Assembly (NCBI GenBank): GCA_033675265.1
Contig: JAUJYZ010000710.1
Span: forward strand, 1 to 64,000
Reading direction: 5' to 3'
Source: Actinostola sp. cb2023
Taxonomy: Eukaryota > Cnidaria > Anthozoa > Actiniaria > Actinostolidae
DNA: 64,000 bases
The notes beneath the pieces were generated by a model, which saw nothing but the letters and a program-made list of their open reading frames with translations, was not told the origin of the DNA and made no database searches. Positions 1 through 11,344 of the stretch are shown here, piece by piece. The position numbers and the translations under genes are program-made. Numbering within the stretch: the first letter of the stretch is position 1; each line of letters begins with the position of its first letter.

Positions 1-587
1 GGTGTTATAATATAAAGCAATGATATAATGCATGCTCTGATTGATCACGAGAGTTCTATGAACTATTTCCCCATGGGCTTGCAAGCTCTCGTCAACCTCC
101 CACTGGCCTTGTCTGATCACGCTAAAATTGCTATGGGCTGCACGCTCTCTAGATGCTACATCATAAATGAATAAATTAGTCAACAAGCGTCCATGCACAC
201 ATTGCATTTTTAAAAACACAACAGAATCCTCAACTTTTTCCAATGCCATGTTTGTCACCATTCTTGTTCTTTCAGTTTCATGAAAAATCCATAGTTTTGG
301 TATATCACAATGTTTTCAACACCAAAAAACAATAAGTATATTTTTAAAATTGCTTTTCAAACTTTTTGCAAACCAATGTTAGGAGTCAAAATATACTTTT
401 AAAATTTGCAACTCATTATTTTATTTGGTGACACACACCCTAAAATGTACCGACTGGTGTTTTGGTGGTCCATTCAAATCTGAGGCCCGAAAATCGTGTG
501 AATTCAAACTATAAAAGGTATGACAAGCATCCTGTCACCTCTTGTATGAGAGTTCACCCCCCTGCCATATACATGTAGTGCTGGTGG
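1..587. other. Unassigned AT-rich intergenic DNA
   Basis: No convincing gene, RNA or inverted repeat is seen here. The sequence is AT-rich with short homopolymers. It runs into the repeat that begins near 588. Confidence 0.4.
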
Positions 588-905
588 TATTCCCATATAT
601 GGGATATACAGGAAGGTTCCACTGGACAGGGTATGGTTTTGGGCATCTCTGTCCTAAACAGTGATTGTTAGCCAATACAATCGAGATCCAAGACAATAAT
701 TTATTGCAATTGCCAATAAAACGTTTTAAAAAATTGTTTAAAAAGGGCAGCTCAAAAAGGGTCGTAAAATAGAAGGTGTTGTCCTAGACAGGGTAGGTAT
801 CAGTAGATTTTCTTGTCCTAAACAGGGTCAGGGTTTCAAACTCTCAGCAGCATCCCTATACCCAAACATGGATCAAGTACCCTACCCTCCCTCCCCCCCC
901 CAAAA
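588..905 (+). repeat. Left member of a diverged inverted repeat pair (GACAGGGTATGG type)
   Basis: The segment holds repeated phrases such as GTCCTAAACAGGG and GACAGGGTATGG after a TATTCCCATATATGGG start. It ends in a C-run and a C-rich tract. The reverse complement of 5270-5712 has the same order: CCCATATAT, a GGTATG block, then ATAGGGTATGG with TCTTAGATAGGG repeats. The pair therefore looks like diverged ends of one DNA element of about 5 kb, or two opposed copies of one MITE family. No target duplication could be read. Confidence 0.5.
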
Positions 906-2030
906 AATTACACCCACCCCCAACAAAATGTGCTACAGTTAGGTCATCAATAATATTGTTTCTCAAATTGGAGTGTGCCTACATCAAATTTAAACAAAAA
1001 AAACACTGAAAGATATTGATTTCACTTTTGCATTGCATTTTAATTTTTTTTTCACCATCATCATCATAATTATTATTATCAATCATTTAATTCTGCAAAA
1101 TAGGTTAATTCTGCAAAATAGGTTTTCTAACTTAAACTTTGTGAGAATTATGCAATACTACAATCAATCAATAATACAATATATTTTGTTTTGATTTGAT
1201 TTGACCTTGCACAATCACGATATTTAATATTCTCGCTTTTTCATTGGTTGATATAATTTGTAAACAAACATCTTGCCATTTTGATTGGTTGTATTTTGAC
1301 AAGCAAACCCTTTAAATGCTACATAGCAAGCTTGTCAAAATTTCATCCAAACCGGTCTTGGATATCAGCCATAAACAGTTCAAAATCAAAGTTTTCAAAG
1401 TTCGAAAGAAACTATCAGATAACTAATATTGTCAGTGGGGAAAGCTTCCTGTGCTTGGACATTTTGTGAAATCTGAAAGATGCCTTTTGACACTCGACAA
1501 TCTGAAAAATCTGAAGGTAAGCTTATTGAAGCACGAGGTCGTGTAAACTTGTCTTGAAAAATATGAAATCACGTTAGAGAAACAAGTAAGTCTTAAATTT
1601 ACTTCAGTTGAGCGTTTGATGGTCTGTGGATTTTGGCAAGTGATGGATTCATCGAAGTGCTGCTATGATGAAAAGTTTTTCAGCTGTGAAGGTTGGTTGT
1701 GATAAATGTGATTACTCTACGAAAGTCAGCTCGGTAGACCTAGTTTTTTTTTCCGTTTCAACTAAAAAGTTTGCATCAGTCATCAGATCACAGATGATCG
1801 ACTGCATGCACTCTTGACCAATGAAAAAAGACGAGAAATTTAAATAGATTGTGGTAAAATATTATATTTAACTTAAGCTTAAGTTACTGAATACTTGTTT
1901 TCTCAACACAAGAAGATAAGACTTAATAAGCTTAATAGAGCTTACTATTATTGGAAGTATAAAAAACGTCCACATGTATTAAAGTAGTAAGTTTCGTTTT
2001 ACATTAGGAGTGTTCTAGTTGAAAGTAATC
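906..2030. other. Unassigned intergenic DNA
   Basis: The stretch is AT-rich with small microsatellite tracts (TCATCATCATAATTATTATTATC near 1050) and a short direct duplication (TTCTGCAAAATAGGTT near 1091-1125). A 62-codon reading frame at 1281-1469 has no recognisable features and is probably chance. Confidence 0.4.
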
Positions 2031-2031
2031 T

Positions 2032-2754
2032 TCAGTACTCGTATTCATCAAACAATATTTGCCAACTCTTGCGATAAAAATGCTGCACCGACTGAGGGCT
2101 CACCTGTGAAAATGCATTGACGATAGCAAACGGCATATTGGTCCTTAATAGTCCTGGGTTACGTTTAGCATATGCTTTGGCCAATCCATTAACCATCTCT
2201 ATGGGATTCAAGTCGTAGGAATACGTAGGAAGTTTCACGAGTGTGTTATGTTTAAAGGCCTTAGTAAGTTCAATAGGTCAGCATTGTTGTGGATCGAGGC
2301 ATTGTCCATTATAACATACGACCCAGGAGGCACTAAAGGTACAAAGAAAACGTGACATCACCAAATTAAACCTGTTCCGGTTAAAGCTGCCATCGATTGG
2401 ATAGGCACCAAGAACTCCTTGAAAACCGATGATCGCCAAAAACCGACATCTTTACCCTGGCATCACTTTTTTCTTTCGTAGCTGGGCAATGCATCACTCG
2501 TGTGGCATCGACCAATTGTTCGTACATCTTCATCGAGCTGAAAAACCTGTTTCATCGACAAAATATAATCTCCTTGGGTCAACAGTCGTTCTCCATTGAA
2601 AATAAGCTGCTCGTCGAGCCATGTTTAGTTGAGTAAAACGCTCTGAAGCTACTTTAGTTGCTTTGTGTCTTGTTAAATCTAGTTCATGGAGAGTTCTGCA
2701 AATAACTGATAGAGAAGGTACTTCACCAGGCTGCAAATTTAGTTCAGTTTGCAT
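2032..2754 (-). pseudogene. Tc1/IS630-type DDE transposase, catalytic part, frameshifted
   Basis: The minus strand encodes the catalytic half of an IS630/Tc1-superfamily transposase, which cuts and joins DNA with a DDE/D RNase-H fold. The first acidic residue lies in YFVDETGFS. After a one-base frameshift the frame resumes as DEDVRTIGRCHTSDA. The second acidic block is VIMDNASIHNNADLL, and a further shift leads to LPTYSYDLNPIE with the third acidic residue. The second-to-third spacing is about 35 residues. At least two frameshifts and one stop are needed to read through, so this copy is dead. A matching N-terminal helix-turn-helix piece lies upstream at about 3370-3637, separated by inserted DNA. 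Family assignment is firm from the motifs; the exact clade is not. Confidence 0.75.
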
Positions 2755-2821
2755 ATGACGTTTTATTATACTACTATTACGTAATTTTACCTTATAAGGT
2801 CAAGAGAACTCGAAAAATATG

Positions 2822-2889
2822 GAGCCGTATTACCATAGTTCGAAAGCCGTATTACCATAGTTCTAAAAGCCGTATTACCATAGTTCTAA
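2822..2889. repeat. Short minisatellite, GCCGTATTACCATAGTT unit
   Basis: Three near-identical units contain GCCGTATTACCATAGTTC followed by a short A-rich spacer. They sit within the DNA that interrupts the Tc1-like transposase. Confidence 0.7.
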
Positions 2890-3199
2890 AACCGGTTTCA
2901 CACTGCAAAGTTTTGAACATTTTGTGACTTCAAATCCATTTTCAAATAAGAGTACAGACAATGGAAAACCGCTTGCGATTTCTTTTTTACAATAACAAAG
3001 TCAAAAAATCATCCAAAAGCAAGGACAAAGTTTGAAAGAAAAACTGTTTCAAGCGCGCGCTGTTTCCGTGCGCGAGCGATTTGTCATTCTGTAAAAGAGA
3101 GCGCGCGGACCTTGAAAGGTTTTGAAAATAATTATTAGATAAATTTGCTAAAACACGGGCAATTTTTTTTTCGTTCAGAGTAGTATAAATAAATAACTT

Positions 3200-3346
3200 A
3201 TTTTGGGTTTTTGCCGTAATACGGACTGATATTTTACTCGTTACTCGCATTTTTCCCTCGTCCCTGCGGGACTCGGAAAAATACATTCGCAACTCGTAAA
3301 ATATCAGCCCGTATTACGGCAAAAACCCCAAATAAGATCTAAGTAT
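3200..3346. mobile_element. Hairpin MITE, GGTTTTTGCCGTAATACGG ends
   Basis: The left part reads TTTGGGTTTTTGCCGTAATACGGACTGATATTTTACTCG in sense and the right part is its near-exact reverse complement. The two arms of about 55 bases flank a short centre with ACTCGCATTTTTCC and GGAAAAATACATTCGC pieces that also pair. It lies between the N-terminal and catalytic parts of the Tc1-like pseudogene, so it or the DNA around it probably inserted there. No coding capacity is seen. Confidence 0.75.
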
Positions 3347-3369
3347 TTCCGGCAAGTAAAGAAAAGGGT

Positions 3370-3637
3370 AAACAATCACAAGAATTTCCAAGTACGCTCG
3401 CTTCCAGTTGTCCATAACTTTTGGAGGCTTTCCCCGGTCTCCAGCTTCGCAAGTCCCATTTGCCATAAACTTTTCGCTGATTTTGGTTACTGCGTGAAGA
3501 GAACAAGAGTTTTTCTTCGCCGTTAAAGATTTGTTGCCTGTTTGAAGCCATGAATGAAGTATTTGGTGTCTCTTTAGCGTCGAAAATGTAGAACCTTTCT
3601 TGTAGATACCGTCGTTTGCGTTTACTTGCCAAGCCAT
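3370..3637 (-). pseudogene. Tc1/IS630-type transposase, N-terminal helix-turn-helix part
   Basis: The reading frame starts at an ATG near 3637. It contains a helix-turn-helix-like stretch (TLKRHQILHSWLQTG, then HAVTKISEKFMANGT) followed by the basic linker GDRGKPPKVMDNWKRAYLEIL. Such a linker is usual between the DNA-binding domain and the catalytic core of Tc1/pogo/IS630 transposases. Coding similarity is lost near 3370, and the catalytic half is found only below 2754. The two are best read as parts of one gene broken by an insertion. The domain type is inferred from pattern only. Confidence 0.5.
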
Positions 3638-3960
3638 GACAACAAGTCAATGTCAGTAAAGAAACATCACATCCAGTGCAGAATGGGAAAAAAAACAAAA
3701 ACGCCAATGCAAAAGCGAAAACCTTTTTCAAGGAAATAAAGTAACAAAACACAAACAAGAAAAACGAAAATGACGAGACTTCAGTTCAGTGAGTGTTTCA
3801 ATTCGAAGCTTTCAGAGACGGTGCCGTATTCGACCAATCACAAGCTAGAGTTACGAAACTCTCAACCAATAGGAATTCAAAGTTACGGTACGTCACGGTA
3901 CGGTCACGGTACCGCACGATCCGTACCGTAACTGCTTCCCACTCATACGAAAATCGACTC

Positions 3961-4022
3961 TAGTCTCCCTCGCAGCCGTGCTAAGTGTCGTCACGCACTT
4001 AGCACGGCTGCGAGGGAGACTA
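3961..4022. mobile_element. 62-bp hairpin, TAGTCTCCCTCG ends
   Basis: The element is a nearly perfect palindrome that begins TAGTCTCCCTCGCAGCCG and ends with its reverse complement. Only about ten bases form the loop. Its ends match those of the larger element at 42483-43670, so it looks like a minimal derivative. The flanks (TCGACTC and GGTCGGTAA) show no target duplication. Confidence 0.75.
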
Positions 4023-5269
4023 GGTCGGTAAGAGATGGTTGTCATGCAGAGGAGGTTGAGCGAGGCCCGCAAGGGATTATGGACCAAAAAGTGTATTTGT
4101 GCTCACTTGAGCTTGGTCGCGGTAGAGTGAGGATGTCTCAGTTCGTATATAATCGGCTCTCCCTTCTTCGCGTACCGTAAACCTTTATTGTAATCTGTGC
4201 TAGTTTCGTTCTATCGTATAGCTTCGTTCTATCGTATAACTAGGAGTTATTTCTATTGAATTATTGTGACCGGTACGATCCGTATCGCGGTCATTTGGCT
4301 TTGCATAATGGTGCCACAACTCATAACTGTGGAAACGTTTTGTGTTGATTTTCTTCAAGCTTCTCAACTATTGTATCTACACTGCGTAGATTTTCAGTTT
4401 GTACATAATTGCACTATCAAATCTTTGCCATTCATGACTTTGAAAGTAGTAGGCGGCCATGTCAGTTTTCCTCTCAAGCTTCGTGAACGAAGAATTGTTT
4501 TGTTTGGCGAGAAAGTCAGAGAACTGACTGAGAAAAGCTCTCCCTGTATTATTCAAGTATTCACTTGTTGTAACATCGAGGTAAGCAATGGTATTTTATC
4601 ATATTATCTGACTTGTTTAAAACCATTAAAGCTTTAATACTCAATCAATCCTCTCGTTTTTAAAAGTTATTACTCAAACAAATTCAAAACTAAATACATT
4701 CTTCGACCAAATGATCCATAATTTAGCTCAAAATCATATAAGTCTTCTGACTTATATTTTTAAGTTTACTGATTTTTTATGTCGATTGACGGCAGCGAAA
4801 AACCAAGTTCCAGCCGACTGCTTGAATGTCTGAGTTCGCATAATACTGAGAATCGCAGTAAAGGTGCATAACTTCCCTACCCTGCGAGCAGAGGTTTCCC
4901 TAAATAGATCTGTCGAATATAAAGTTACTAGTCGTTTTGTCATTGAATCCATTCACTGTGTTTGCAGTAAGCTTACCTGTAGTTTATACGATGCAATGTT
5001 TAGTGTTTCACACAGAACCTTACTGAGTCTACTGACCCTTTTAAATTTTATACTTGTTTTAAATACCATGGATCATAAAGACTGGATAGTCTTTTTATGA
5101 TCCATGTTTATACCATTTCAAATGACTCAATATTTGTTCCTTAGATGACGTATATAGTTTTTGTTTATTGCATTCTAGGTTTTCTGGAATTCTCAGAAGC
5201 AATGTTTGCTTATCTGGGAATTTGTTGTCCAGGATAGCCAAAAATCAGCTACACTGTTGGCACCCAGGG
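4023..5269. other. Unassigned DNA with one exon-like open frame
   Basis: A plus-strand open frame runs about 4266-4582 and reaches a possible splice donor (CATCGAG|GTAAGC). It encodes about 105 residues with no motif that I recognise. A short direct duplication (TTCGTTCTATCGTATA) lies at 4206-4240. Nothing else is supported. Confidence 0.25.
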
Positions 5270-5712
5270 TTTTCTGGGAAGGTTTGGGGGGGGGGGGGGG
5301 GGGGGGGTACTTGGTACTTGGGGGGGGGGGGGGTACTTGGTACTTGGGGGTACTTGGTCTGGGTTTTGATAATAGGAGTGGGGTCCATAAACCCTGACCC
5401 TGTTCAAGACAGTTGGTAAAAAGTTGTCCCTATCTAAGACTCGAGGGAAATTCTCTACCCTATTTTAGACAGTTATTGACAACTTAGTGTCTAGTTAGTA
5501 GTAATCCTGTATAGTAAGGCACTTTTTTTTTCAAAAATCAAAATTTAATACCCTATCTAAGACTCTAAAAACTGAAAATGACGATCCTTGTCAGAATTAC
5601 AGACCCTATTCAAGACAATCTAGGGTGAAATGCATACCCTATCTAAGACCAAAAGCTCAAAAACCATACCCTATCCAGCGGCACATACCCGTATAGCAAA
5701 TATATGGGAGTA
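5270..5712 (-). repeat. Right member of the diverged inverted repeat pair, with G-runs
   Basis: This is the opposed partner of 588-905. It contains repeated phrases ACCCTATCTAAGAC and ACCCTATTCAAGAC and ends CATACCCGTATAGCAAATATATGGGAGTAC. Its outer edge holds two long G-runs (about 5285-5307 and 5322-5333) separated by GTACTTGGTACTTGG. The MITE at 25816-26139 also begins with a G-run followed by GGTACTCCC, so the two may belong to related families. Confidence 0.5.
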
Positions 5713-6267
5713 CATAAAATATATGTACATGCACTTCTATACAAGATAACATTAATAACACATTTGATGAAAATGAAAATCATGTTTATTTTCTTCATCT
5801 ATTCAGACTGTTGTTTCTGTAAAGGTATATAAATTTATATTTACATATATAAAATAAATAATATTTAATTATATATATTTAATTATACATATTATATACA
5901 GTGTATATAATTATAACAATAGGCTGCCAGTATATAGATTGAAAATTGGAACACCAATAACCATGCCACAAGCGAGCAGGATCAATTTGATACAGGACGC
6001 GACATCAATCAATGAATGATCTAGGTTTTGGAATATAAAATGACATTGGCGAACCACTTGCTAATTTACATATTTCTTTTTCTATGTCCATTACATGAGG
6101 CTTGTACTGCATTATGTACAATTGTGATGGACAATTTGTAGAGATTGTTATGCATAATTTTATGTACAGTAAACATCCAAGGTGAATGGTTTGGTGGCTG
6201 GCCCTTACCAACTTTTACATCTTCATCATTCACAGTCAATTATCTACTTTCTCAATAGTACATAATG
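5713..6267. other. AT-rich DNA without a recognised gene
   Basis: The stretch contains TATATAATTA-type low-complexity sequence near 5826-5910 and no coding segment I can support. Confidence 0.4.
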
Positions 6268-6372
6268 CTTTGCGCCTTGGGGGTAATACAAAAGAAAATG
6301 GTGAACATTGCATAATTACATGGTTGACAGAAAGCTCCCATTTTCTTTTGTATTACCCCCCAAGGTGCAAAG
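6268..6372. mobile_element. 105-bp hairpin MITE
   Basis: Arms of about 34 bases (CTTTGCGCCTTGGGGGTAAT onward and its reverse complement ending GGTGCAAAG) surround a loop of about 36 bases. Pairing is nearly complete. A microRNA precursor could fold the same way, but the long, almost perfect arms are more typical of a MITE. Confidence 0.7.
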
Positions 6373-7440
6373 AGAATGCCATATTCTTCCTCTGCATGTT
6401 CCAAAAGTTGGGAATTTTGGTTTAAGAACTCTGATTACCTTGTCACAGCCCCTTAAATCAAAACCAGATAAATTATTTTAACTTCATGGATTATAAATAT
6501 ATTGCCATATTCATACAGGGCGGTTTACTGCAGGTTATAATAATTACTGGATCGATTATTCCCTTCAGTTTGAGACACAGCTTTTGAGCATTGCTCCCAA
6601 AAGTATTCATTCTTGTGTGTTTGGCCACTCATTGTTTTCAGAATAGAGTGCCACTGACATATTTGACAAGCTCTTTCAATTCTATAGTACGTTGACCAAG
6701 GATTTGTTTTTTTTAGACTGATTGACAAAGAGCCTTTTCCCGATACTTTTTAGGAGGTTTGTTAGGAGTTGTGCCGCTACAACGTGAGGTCGTTTCCCAA
6801 TTCTAAATGTTTTTTTTGTCTAATTATAATATGATCAAAACAATGCATAAAATACCATATATCGTTTCATTGAATTCTTGGGATACATTATACCTCACTG
6901 CTACGTAAATGTAACACACGACAGTGATATAATAACAGGACATATTATTAAGTTTTTACACTTTTTATATCCGAGTATCGTAAAACTTCACATCGCCACG
7001 AATTCAAAATGGCGAGTAAAAATGGCGCTGTTTGGCTAAGTTGTTGTCAAACTTTAACGGCGTATAACTTGCAAACGGTAAGAGGTGGGATGGGGTGGGA
7101 TGGACTTTTCTGCATCACTGATTACTCATCTTTATATTGCAAATGTTTTTTGTGTCTATTTCTCTGTTGGTTTAGCGATGATAAGAGGTCTTTTGTCTTC
7201 AGTTGTTTCTACAAGTGTTGTGGCGACATTTTCATATCAATGAGTTCAATCATGCATAAAACATGAAATACTTCCTTACCTGGTTTGAGATTCCATGGGT
7301 TCATGGCTTCGAGTCATTTCTCCTTGTTGACATCTTTTCTAAGCTTTAGATTGCGTTTTTCGTCCTATTTTACTGAAAAATACTTTGTATGTTTTTCCTT
7401 GCAATGGAAGTTGTAATTACGTCGAAGTGAGAAATACGGC
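6373..7440. other. Unassigned DNA with two weak open frames
   Basis: A minus-strand frame at 6525-6728 (67 codons, Cys- and Asn-containing) and a plus-strand frame starting ATGGCGAGTAAAAATGGCG at 7009 are visible. The second reaches a possible donor (CGGTAAGAGG) at 7078. Neither has a recognisable domain. Confidence 0.25.
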
Positions 7441-7474
7441 AAATGTGATTGGTCGATTGAGTCACGTGATGAAT

Positions 7475-7542
7475 GCTCAACCTCCTCTGGTTGTCATGTG
7501 TCGTTGCGTGGATCTCATGTGCCATTTCAAGGGATTTATCAC
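7475..7542 (+). repeat. Repeat flank matching 43690-43920
   Basis: The sequence GGTTGTCATGTGTCGTTGCG through GCCATTTCAAGGGATTTATCAC is the reverse complement of a tandem unit near 43690-43860. It continues across the fold-back at 7543-8589 into CAGTCTATCCCGG. It therefore marks the 5' flank of the KDZ-like gene family. Confidence 0.65.
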
Positions 7543-8589
7543 CACAGGTAGCCCAAGCTGTGGACTTGTGGCGAATGTATGGAGCTTCACAGCGAACTTT
7601 GAAAACCGTCTAAATAAAATTCTACAAACCCTCAAAGTAGTCCTACTTGTTTATTGTGTTGTCCTTTGGAATTGTGTGAGGTTTGGAGCCATTCCGATCG
7701 ATTTTGAGAGAGTTACTAATAGTTCCTTGAGTTACCCTATAATTAGAGAAGGTAGGAGACTGTCATGGCCGATCACCTACGATCGATGCCAAACAATCGC
7801 CTCAAACTCGCTCAAAATTAGACAAAATGACAAGATTCCTTCGAAATACATTAGCCCACATAATATCCCTCCACCACACGCGGTATCCCTTCCTCTGGTC
7901 AACGATTCCCTCGCCAAAAAGCCAGGAACTTAAAACAGCAAAACATTCTCGTGAGAATCAGCCTTGCAACGGACTAGAACCAACAACCTCCCGTACCCTC
8001 CCGCACTAAGTTACACATTTCGACACTTATTGTGTATTCGACCAATCGGAAGCGATCTCAATGAAACGGTCTAAATATTCAAACATTCAAACTTGAAGTG
8101 TCGAAATGTGTAACTTAGTGCGGGAGGGTACGGGAGGTTGTTGGTTCTAGTCCGTTGCAAGGCTGATTCTCACGAGAATGTTTTGCTGTTTGAAATTCTT
8201 AAGTTCCTGGCTTTTTGGCGAGGGAATCGTTGACCAGAGGAAGGGATACCGCGTGTGGTGGAGGGATATTATGTGGGCTAATGTATTTCGAAGGAATCTT
8301 GTCATTTTGTCTAATTTTGAGCGAGTTTGAGGCGATTGTTTGGCATCGATCGTAGGTGATCGGCCATGACAGTCTCCTACCTTCTCTAATTATAGGGTAA
8401 CTCAAGGAACTATTAGTAACTCTCTCAAAATCGATCGGAATGGCTCCAAACCTCACACAATTCCAAAGGACAACACAATAAACAAGTAGGACTACTTTGA
8501 GGGTTTGTAGAATTTTATTTAGACGGTTTTCAAAGTTCGCTGTGAAGCTCCATACATTCGCCACAAGTCCACAGCTTGGGCTACCTGTG
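7543..8589. mobile_element. 1.05-kb fold-back element with CACAGGTAGCCC termini
   Basis: The element starts CACAGGTAGCCCAAGCTG and ends with the reverse complement. Arms 7543-8028 and 8096-8589 are almost identical over about 490 bases and are separated by only about 67 bases. It is flanked by TTATCAC on both sides (7536-7542 and 8590-8596). That is a 7-bp target duplication, or up to 9 bp because the next bases CA are shared. The uninterrupted sequence GGGATTTATCACCAGTC is present on the minus strand at about 43677-43693, which confirms the insertion boundaries. The long open frames in both arms (for example at 7385-7933 and 8199-8564) are mirror images and show no domain. The element appears non-autonomous. 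Confidence 0.85.
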
Positions 8590-8630
8590 TTATCACCAGT
8601 CTATCCCGGACAGTCTACATACGAAACAAA

Positions 8631-8692
8631 ATGGCGGAGGAGCCGGTGAAGCGAAGCGTTCATCATTCCATCTTTAAAAGAGTGGAAGGAAA
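8631..8692 (+). pseudogene. KDZ/HMGXB3-like transposase gene, first-exon 5' part, split by an insertion
   Basis: An ATG in the context AACAAAATGGCGGAGGAG opens a frame reading MAEEPVKRSVHHSIFKRVEG. It runs straight into the terminal inverted repeat of the 9.25-kb element at 8693. On the far side of that element the frame can continue as NTLQLIECRLPNCKEC, the start of the zinc-finger exon at 17941. The sequence just upstream (CCGGACAGTCTACATACG) is repeated next to the same ATGGCGGAGG at 42446-42480 in the opposite orientation. This is therefore the conserved 5' end of a repeat family. The joining across the insertion is inference from frame and position. Confidence 0.55.
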
Positions 8693-9015
8693 CTATGGCG
8701 TTCCGTTGCGGACAAAAATACGATCCCGAATTTCTCATTAAAAACAATAAAATATATACCGAGTTTTAAAAAAATGGATGTCGATCTTCTGAAAAACGTT
8801 ACACCAAGCGAAAAAGAAAATAATAATAATCCAAAAATTAGAAACAGAGATCGAAAAAAATCAAAGTAGAGTGCAATTTAGAAATGTAAAATATATACAG
8901 AAGAAAAAAAAAGAAGATGTTGGAAGATTAAAAAAATGATTCCAAAACAAGAAAAACAAAAGTCGTGGTCGAGATTAAAAATTAGAAGTCGAGAGGAAGC
9001 GGAAATGGATGTGTC
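8693..9015 (+). repeat. Left 323-bp terminal inverted repeat
   Basis: It is the reverse complement of 17618-17940. It contains an internal TAGAGTGCAATTTAGAAA motif that recurs at the ends of the small MITE at 15042-15188. Because it lies directly upstream of the integrase start codon, it probably holds that gene's promoter; this is inference. Confidence 0.9.
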
Positions 9016-9090
9016 ACGGATAGAAGGGTCTGGGTACGAGAATGATAGAAAACCGGAGTGGGGAGTGGGCCCGAGGCACAGATAAACAAG

Positions 9091-11032
9091 ATGGCGGCTC
9101 AGTGGTTGCCTAACACAAACGAGTTCTTCTTTTCATTGGGTAGACTTATCCAAAATTGTCAGGAGCAGTTAAACACAGCTTCTTATGACACTTCAGAGTT
9201 TATAATTCGACGTTTAGATGAGTACGAAAGAACTCTTTCAATTTTGTTATCGAGGTTCACTGAAAGTTATGGTCACCTCACTTCTCAGCAGAGCTGTTTG
9301 GAAAAACGTATCTTATCTTCTTAGTCGTACAAGTTTTTATCGAGCACATTTTGAACGTCAGTTGTCTCTTCAAAGCGATGAACAGGATACGCACAATGGT
9401 CAGTCATTTATTACTCCATCTGAAAGGAACTACACCTTACCAGGACGACCAGTACTGGCATTGTGCCGTCAACAGCTCGAAACTTTGCATCAAGACTGTA
9501 GATTTCGCTGGAGCGACATTGCTCGAATACTTGGAGTATCAGAGCGAACATTACGTCGTAGAAGGCACCAGTTTGGAATGCAAGTAGAAGGACGAGAATT
9601 TTCAGATATTTCTGATGTGGAACTTGACTACTTTATTCGGCAAATAGTTACTTCAACTCCAGCTGCAGGACTTAGGATGGTACAGGGTGCACTCAGACAA
9701 CATGGCTACTTGGTTCAAAGAATTCGTGTTCTTCAGTCTTTAAGAAGAGTAGATCCTGTTACTTCCACACTGAGAAATGCTAGAAGAATTATTCGAAGAT
9801 CATACAGTGTTTCCTGTCCAAACGCTTTATGGTAAATTGCATTCTATCATTATTTATGTATTGTACCCATTATTATTATTATGCAAGCACACCTACAACT
9901 TAATTACATGTACATGTAGATGGCTTGATCTACTATAGTCTTCTTCGCAGGAGTTTTTTGTGTCAGTCCTTGGCTAGATTCTTGCAGAATACCCCAACAT
10001 GATATGGAGAATTATACAGATCAAGGTGGCTATTTGTATCACCCACCTACATGTAGGTCTGCATAATTCTTCATATCATACAAAAGCCAAATAAACCATT
10101 ATGACATCATTATTCAATAATTGTTCTATTATGCATTAAAAATATTGTCATTAAACTGTTTATCTCATATTGAAGAACATAATATTGAGAACCTTATAAA
10201 TTATCCAAGCTAACATGAACTCTCTGTCATTTAAAGGCACATAGATGGAAACCACAAGTTGATACAGCCTTACAGGGTAGTCATTCATGGAGGAATTGAT
10301 GGGTTTTCTCGGATAATTGTATACCTCAGAGCATCAAATAAAACAACAGAGCAGCAACTGTGCTCTCCTATTTTCAAGAGGCTGTAGCAAAGTATAATTT
10401 ACCATCACGTGTAAGGTCAGATCTTGGAATGGAGAATTTAGAAGTTGGCAGGTTGATGCTCCAAGCAAGAGGTTTGAATCGTGGAAGCATTATTGCAGGC
10501 ACTTCGGTTCACAATCAAAGGATAGAAAGGCTATGGAGGGATCTAAACAGGGTTGTTGTTTTCCCGATTTTTAAATATTTTTCTTTACCTTGAGAACCAT
10601 GGAGTGCTAGACCCTTCAAATGAGCTCCATCTTTACTGTTTACATCTTGTATATGTTGATTTGATCAACAAACAACTGGATGAATTCACAGGCCAGTGGA
10701 ATCACCACCCAGTATCAACAGAAAACAATTTCTCACCTCATCAGTTATGGATAAGGGGAATGATTAACTCCCAACATTCAGGTTACACTGCTGTTCAAGA
10801 TGTATTACAGGGTCCAGGAAATTACTCTAGCTATGGTATAGATGAAGATGGTTCTGTCCCAGGAACAGAAAGATATCAAATTCAGGTACCAACATCTCTC
10901 ATAAACTTGAGTTCTGACCAATTGCAACAGGTCAAAAATGTAATCGAGAGTACAAGAGATATTGATGACAATGGGATTGCCTCATATTTATTGGCTTTAG
11001 ATATTCTACTCAGCTTTGATGGAATGGTATAG
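9091..11032 (+). pseudogene. Integrase-type (rve fold) DDE transposase, two exons, frameshifted
   Basis: The gene encodes a DDE integrase/transposase of the type found in many cnidarian and fish transposons. Exon 1 (9091-9831) starts MAAQWLPNTNEFFFSLG. It includes a helix-turn-helix-like segment (RWSDIARILGVSERTLRRRRHQ) and ends in a donor TTATG|GTAAAT. Exon 2 begins at 10237 after TTTAAAG. The catalytic residues are readable: D in WHIDGNHKL (formed across the splice), D in [12 protein letters not shown] and E in [12 protein letters not shown]. The downstream block WNHHPVSTENNFSPHQLW is typical of this family. One-base shifts are needed near 9300, 10340 and 10590, so this copy is probably inactive. 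It sits about 75 bases inside the left terminal repeat and is the likely mobility protein of the 9.25-kb element. Confidence 0.8.
9832..10236 (+). other. Intron of the integrase gene with a short internal hairpin
   Basis: The intron is bounded by G|GTAAAT and TTTAAAG|G. A pair of inverted segments (TGATATGGAGAATTATACAG near 10000 and CTGCATAATTCTTCATATCA near 10059) forms a loose hairpin of about 80 bases. Confidence 0.6.
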
Positions 11033-11234
11033 TTCACAAAACATTTATGTTTTGCTGTAAACTTGCATTGATTAATACAGTCTGGAACCTGCTTCCTTAT
11101 GAAATAGTATCCTCTGTCAACCTACATGTAAGCAATTTTAAGTCAACCGCTTTGCATGCCATAAGATCTATGCAGGGGACTAGCCACTTGCAATGGCTTT
11201 TAATTACATGTACAGTTTTTGTATGACCAGCCAT

Positions 11235-11344
11235 AGTCAGCTAAGCATCTAATACAGCTGTGTATGTTTACGAGTCATTTGGAAAGGCACGCCAAAATAC
11301 ATGACGAGTAAAACTACACAGCCGTATTAGATGCTTAGCCGACT
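11235..11344. mobile_element. 110-bp hairpin MITE, AGTCAGCTAAGCATC ends
   Basis: Left AGTCAGCTAAGCATCTAATA and right TATTAGATGCTTAGCCGACT are reverse complements. Pairing continues inward through ACAGCTGTGTA and GAGTCAT. It lies in the spacer between the two convergent genes of the 9.25-kb transposon. Confidence 0.75.

Noticed and set aside
6268..6372. microRNA precursor
   Set aside because: The arms pair almost perfectly over 34 bases without bulges and carry G/C-run ends, more like a MITE; there is no expression evidence.
7385..8564. Two long open frames with the same protein (ANVWSFTANFENRLNKILQ)
   Set aside because: They are mirror copies in the two arms of the fold-back and have no recognisable domain.
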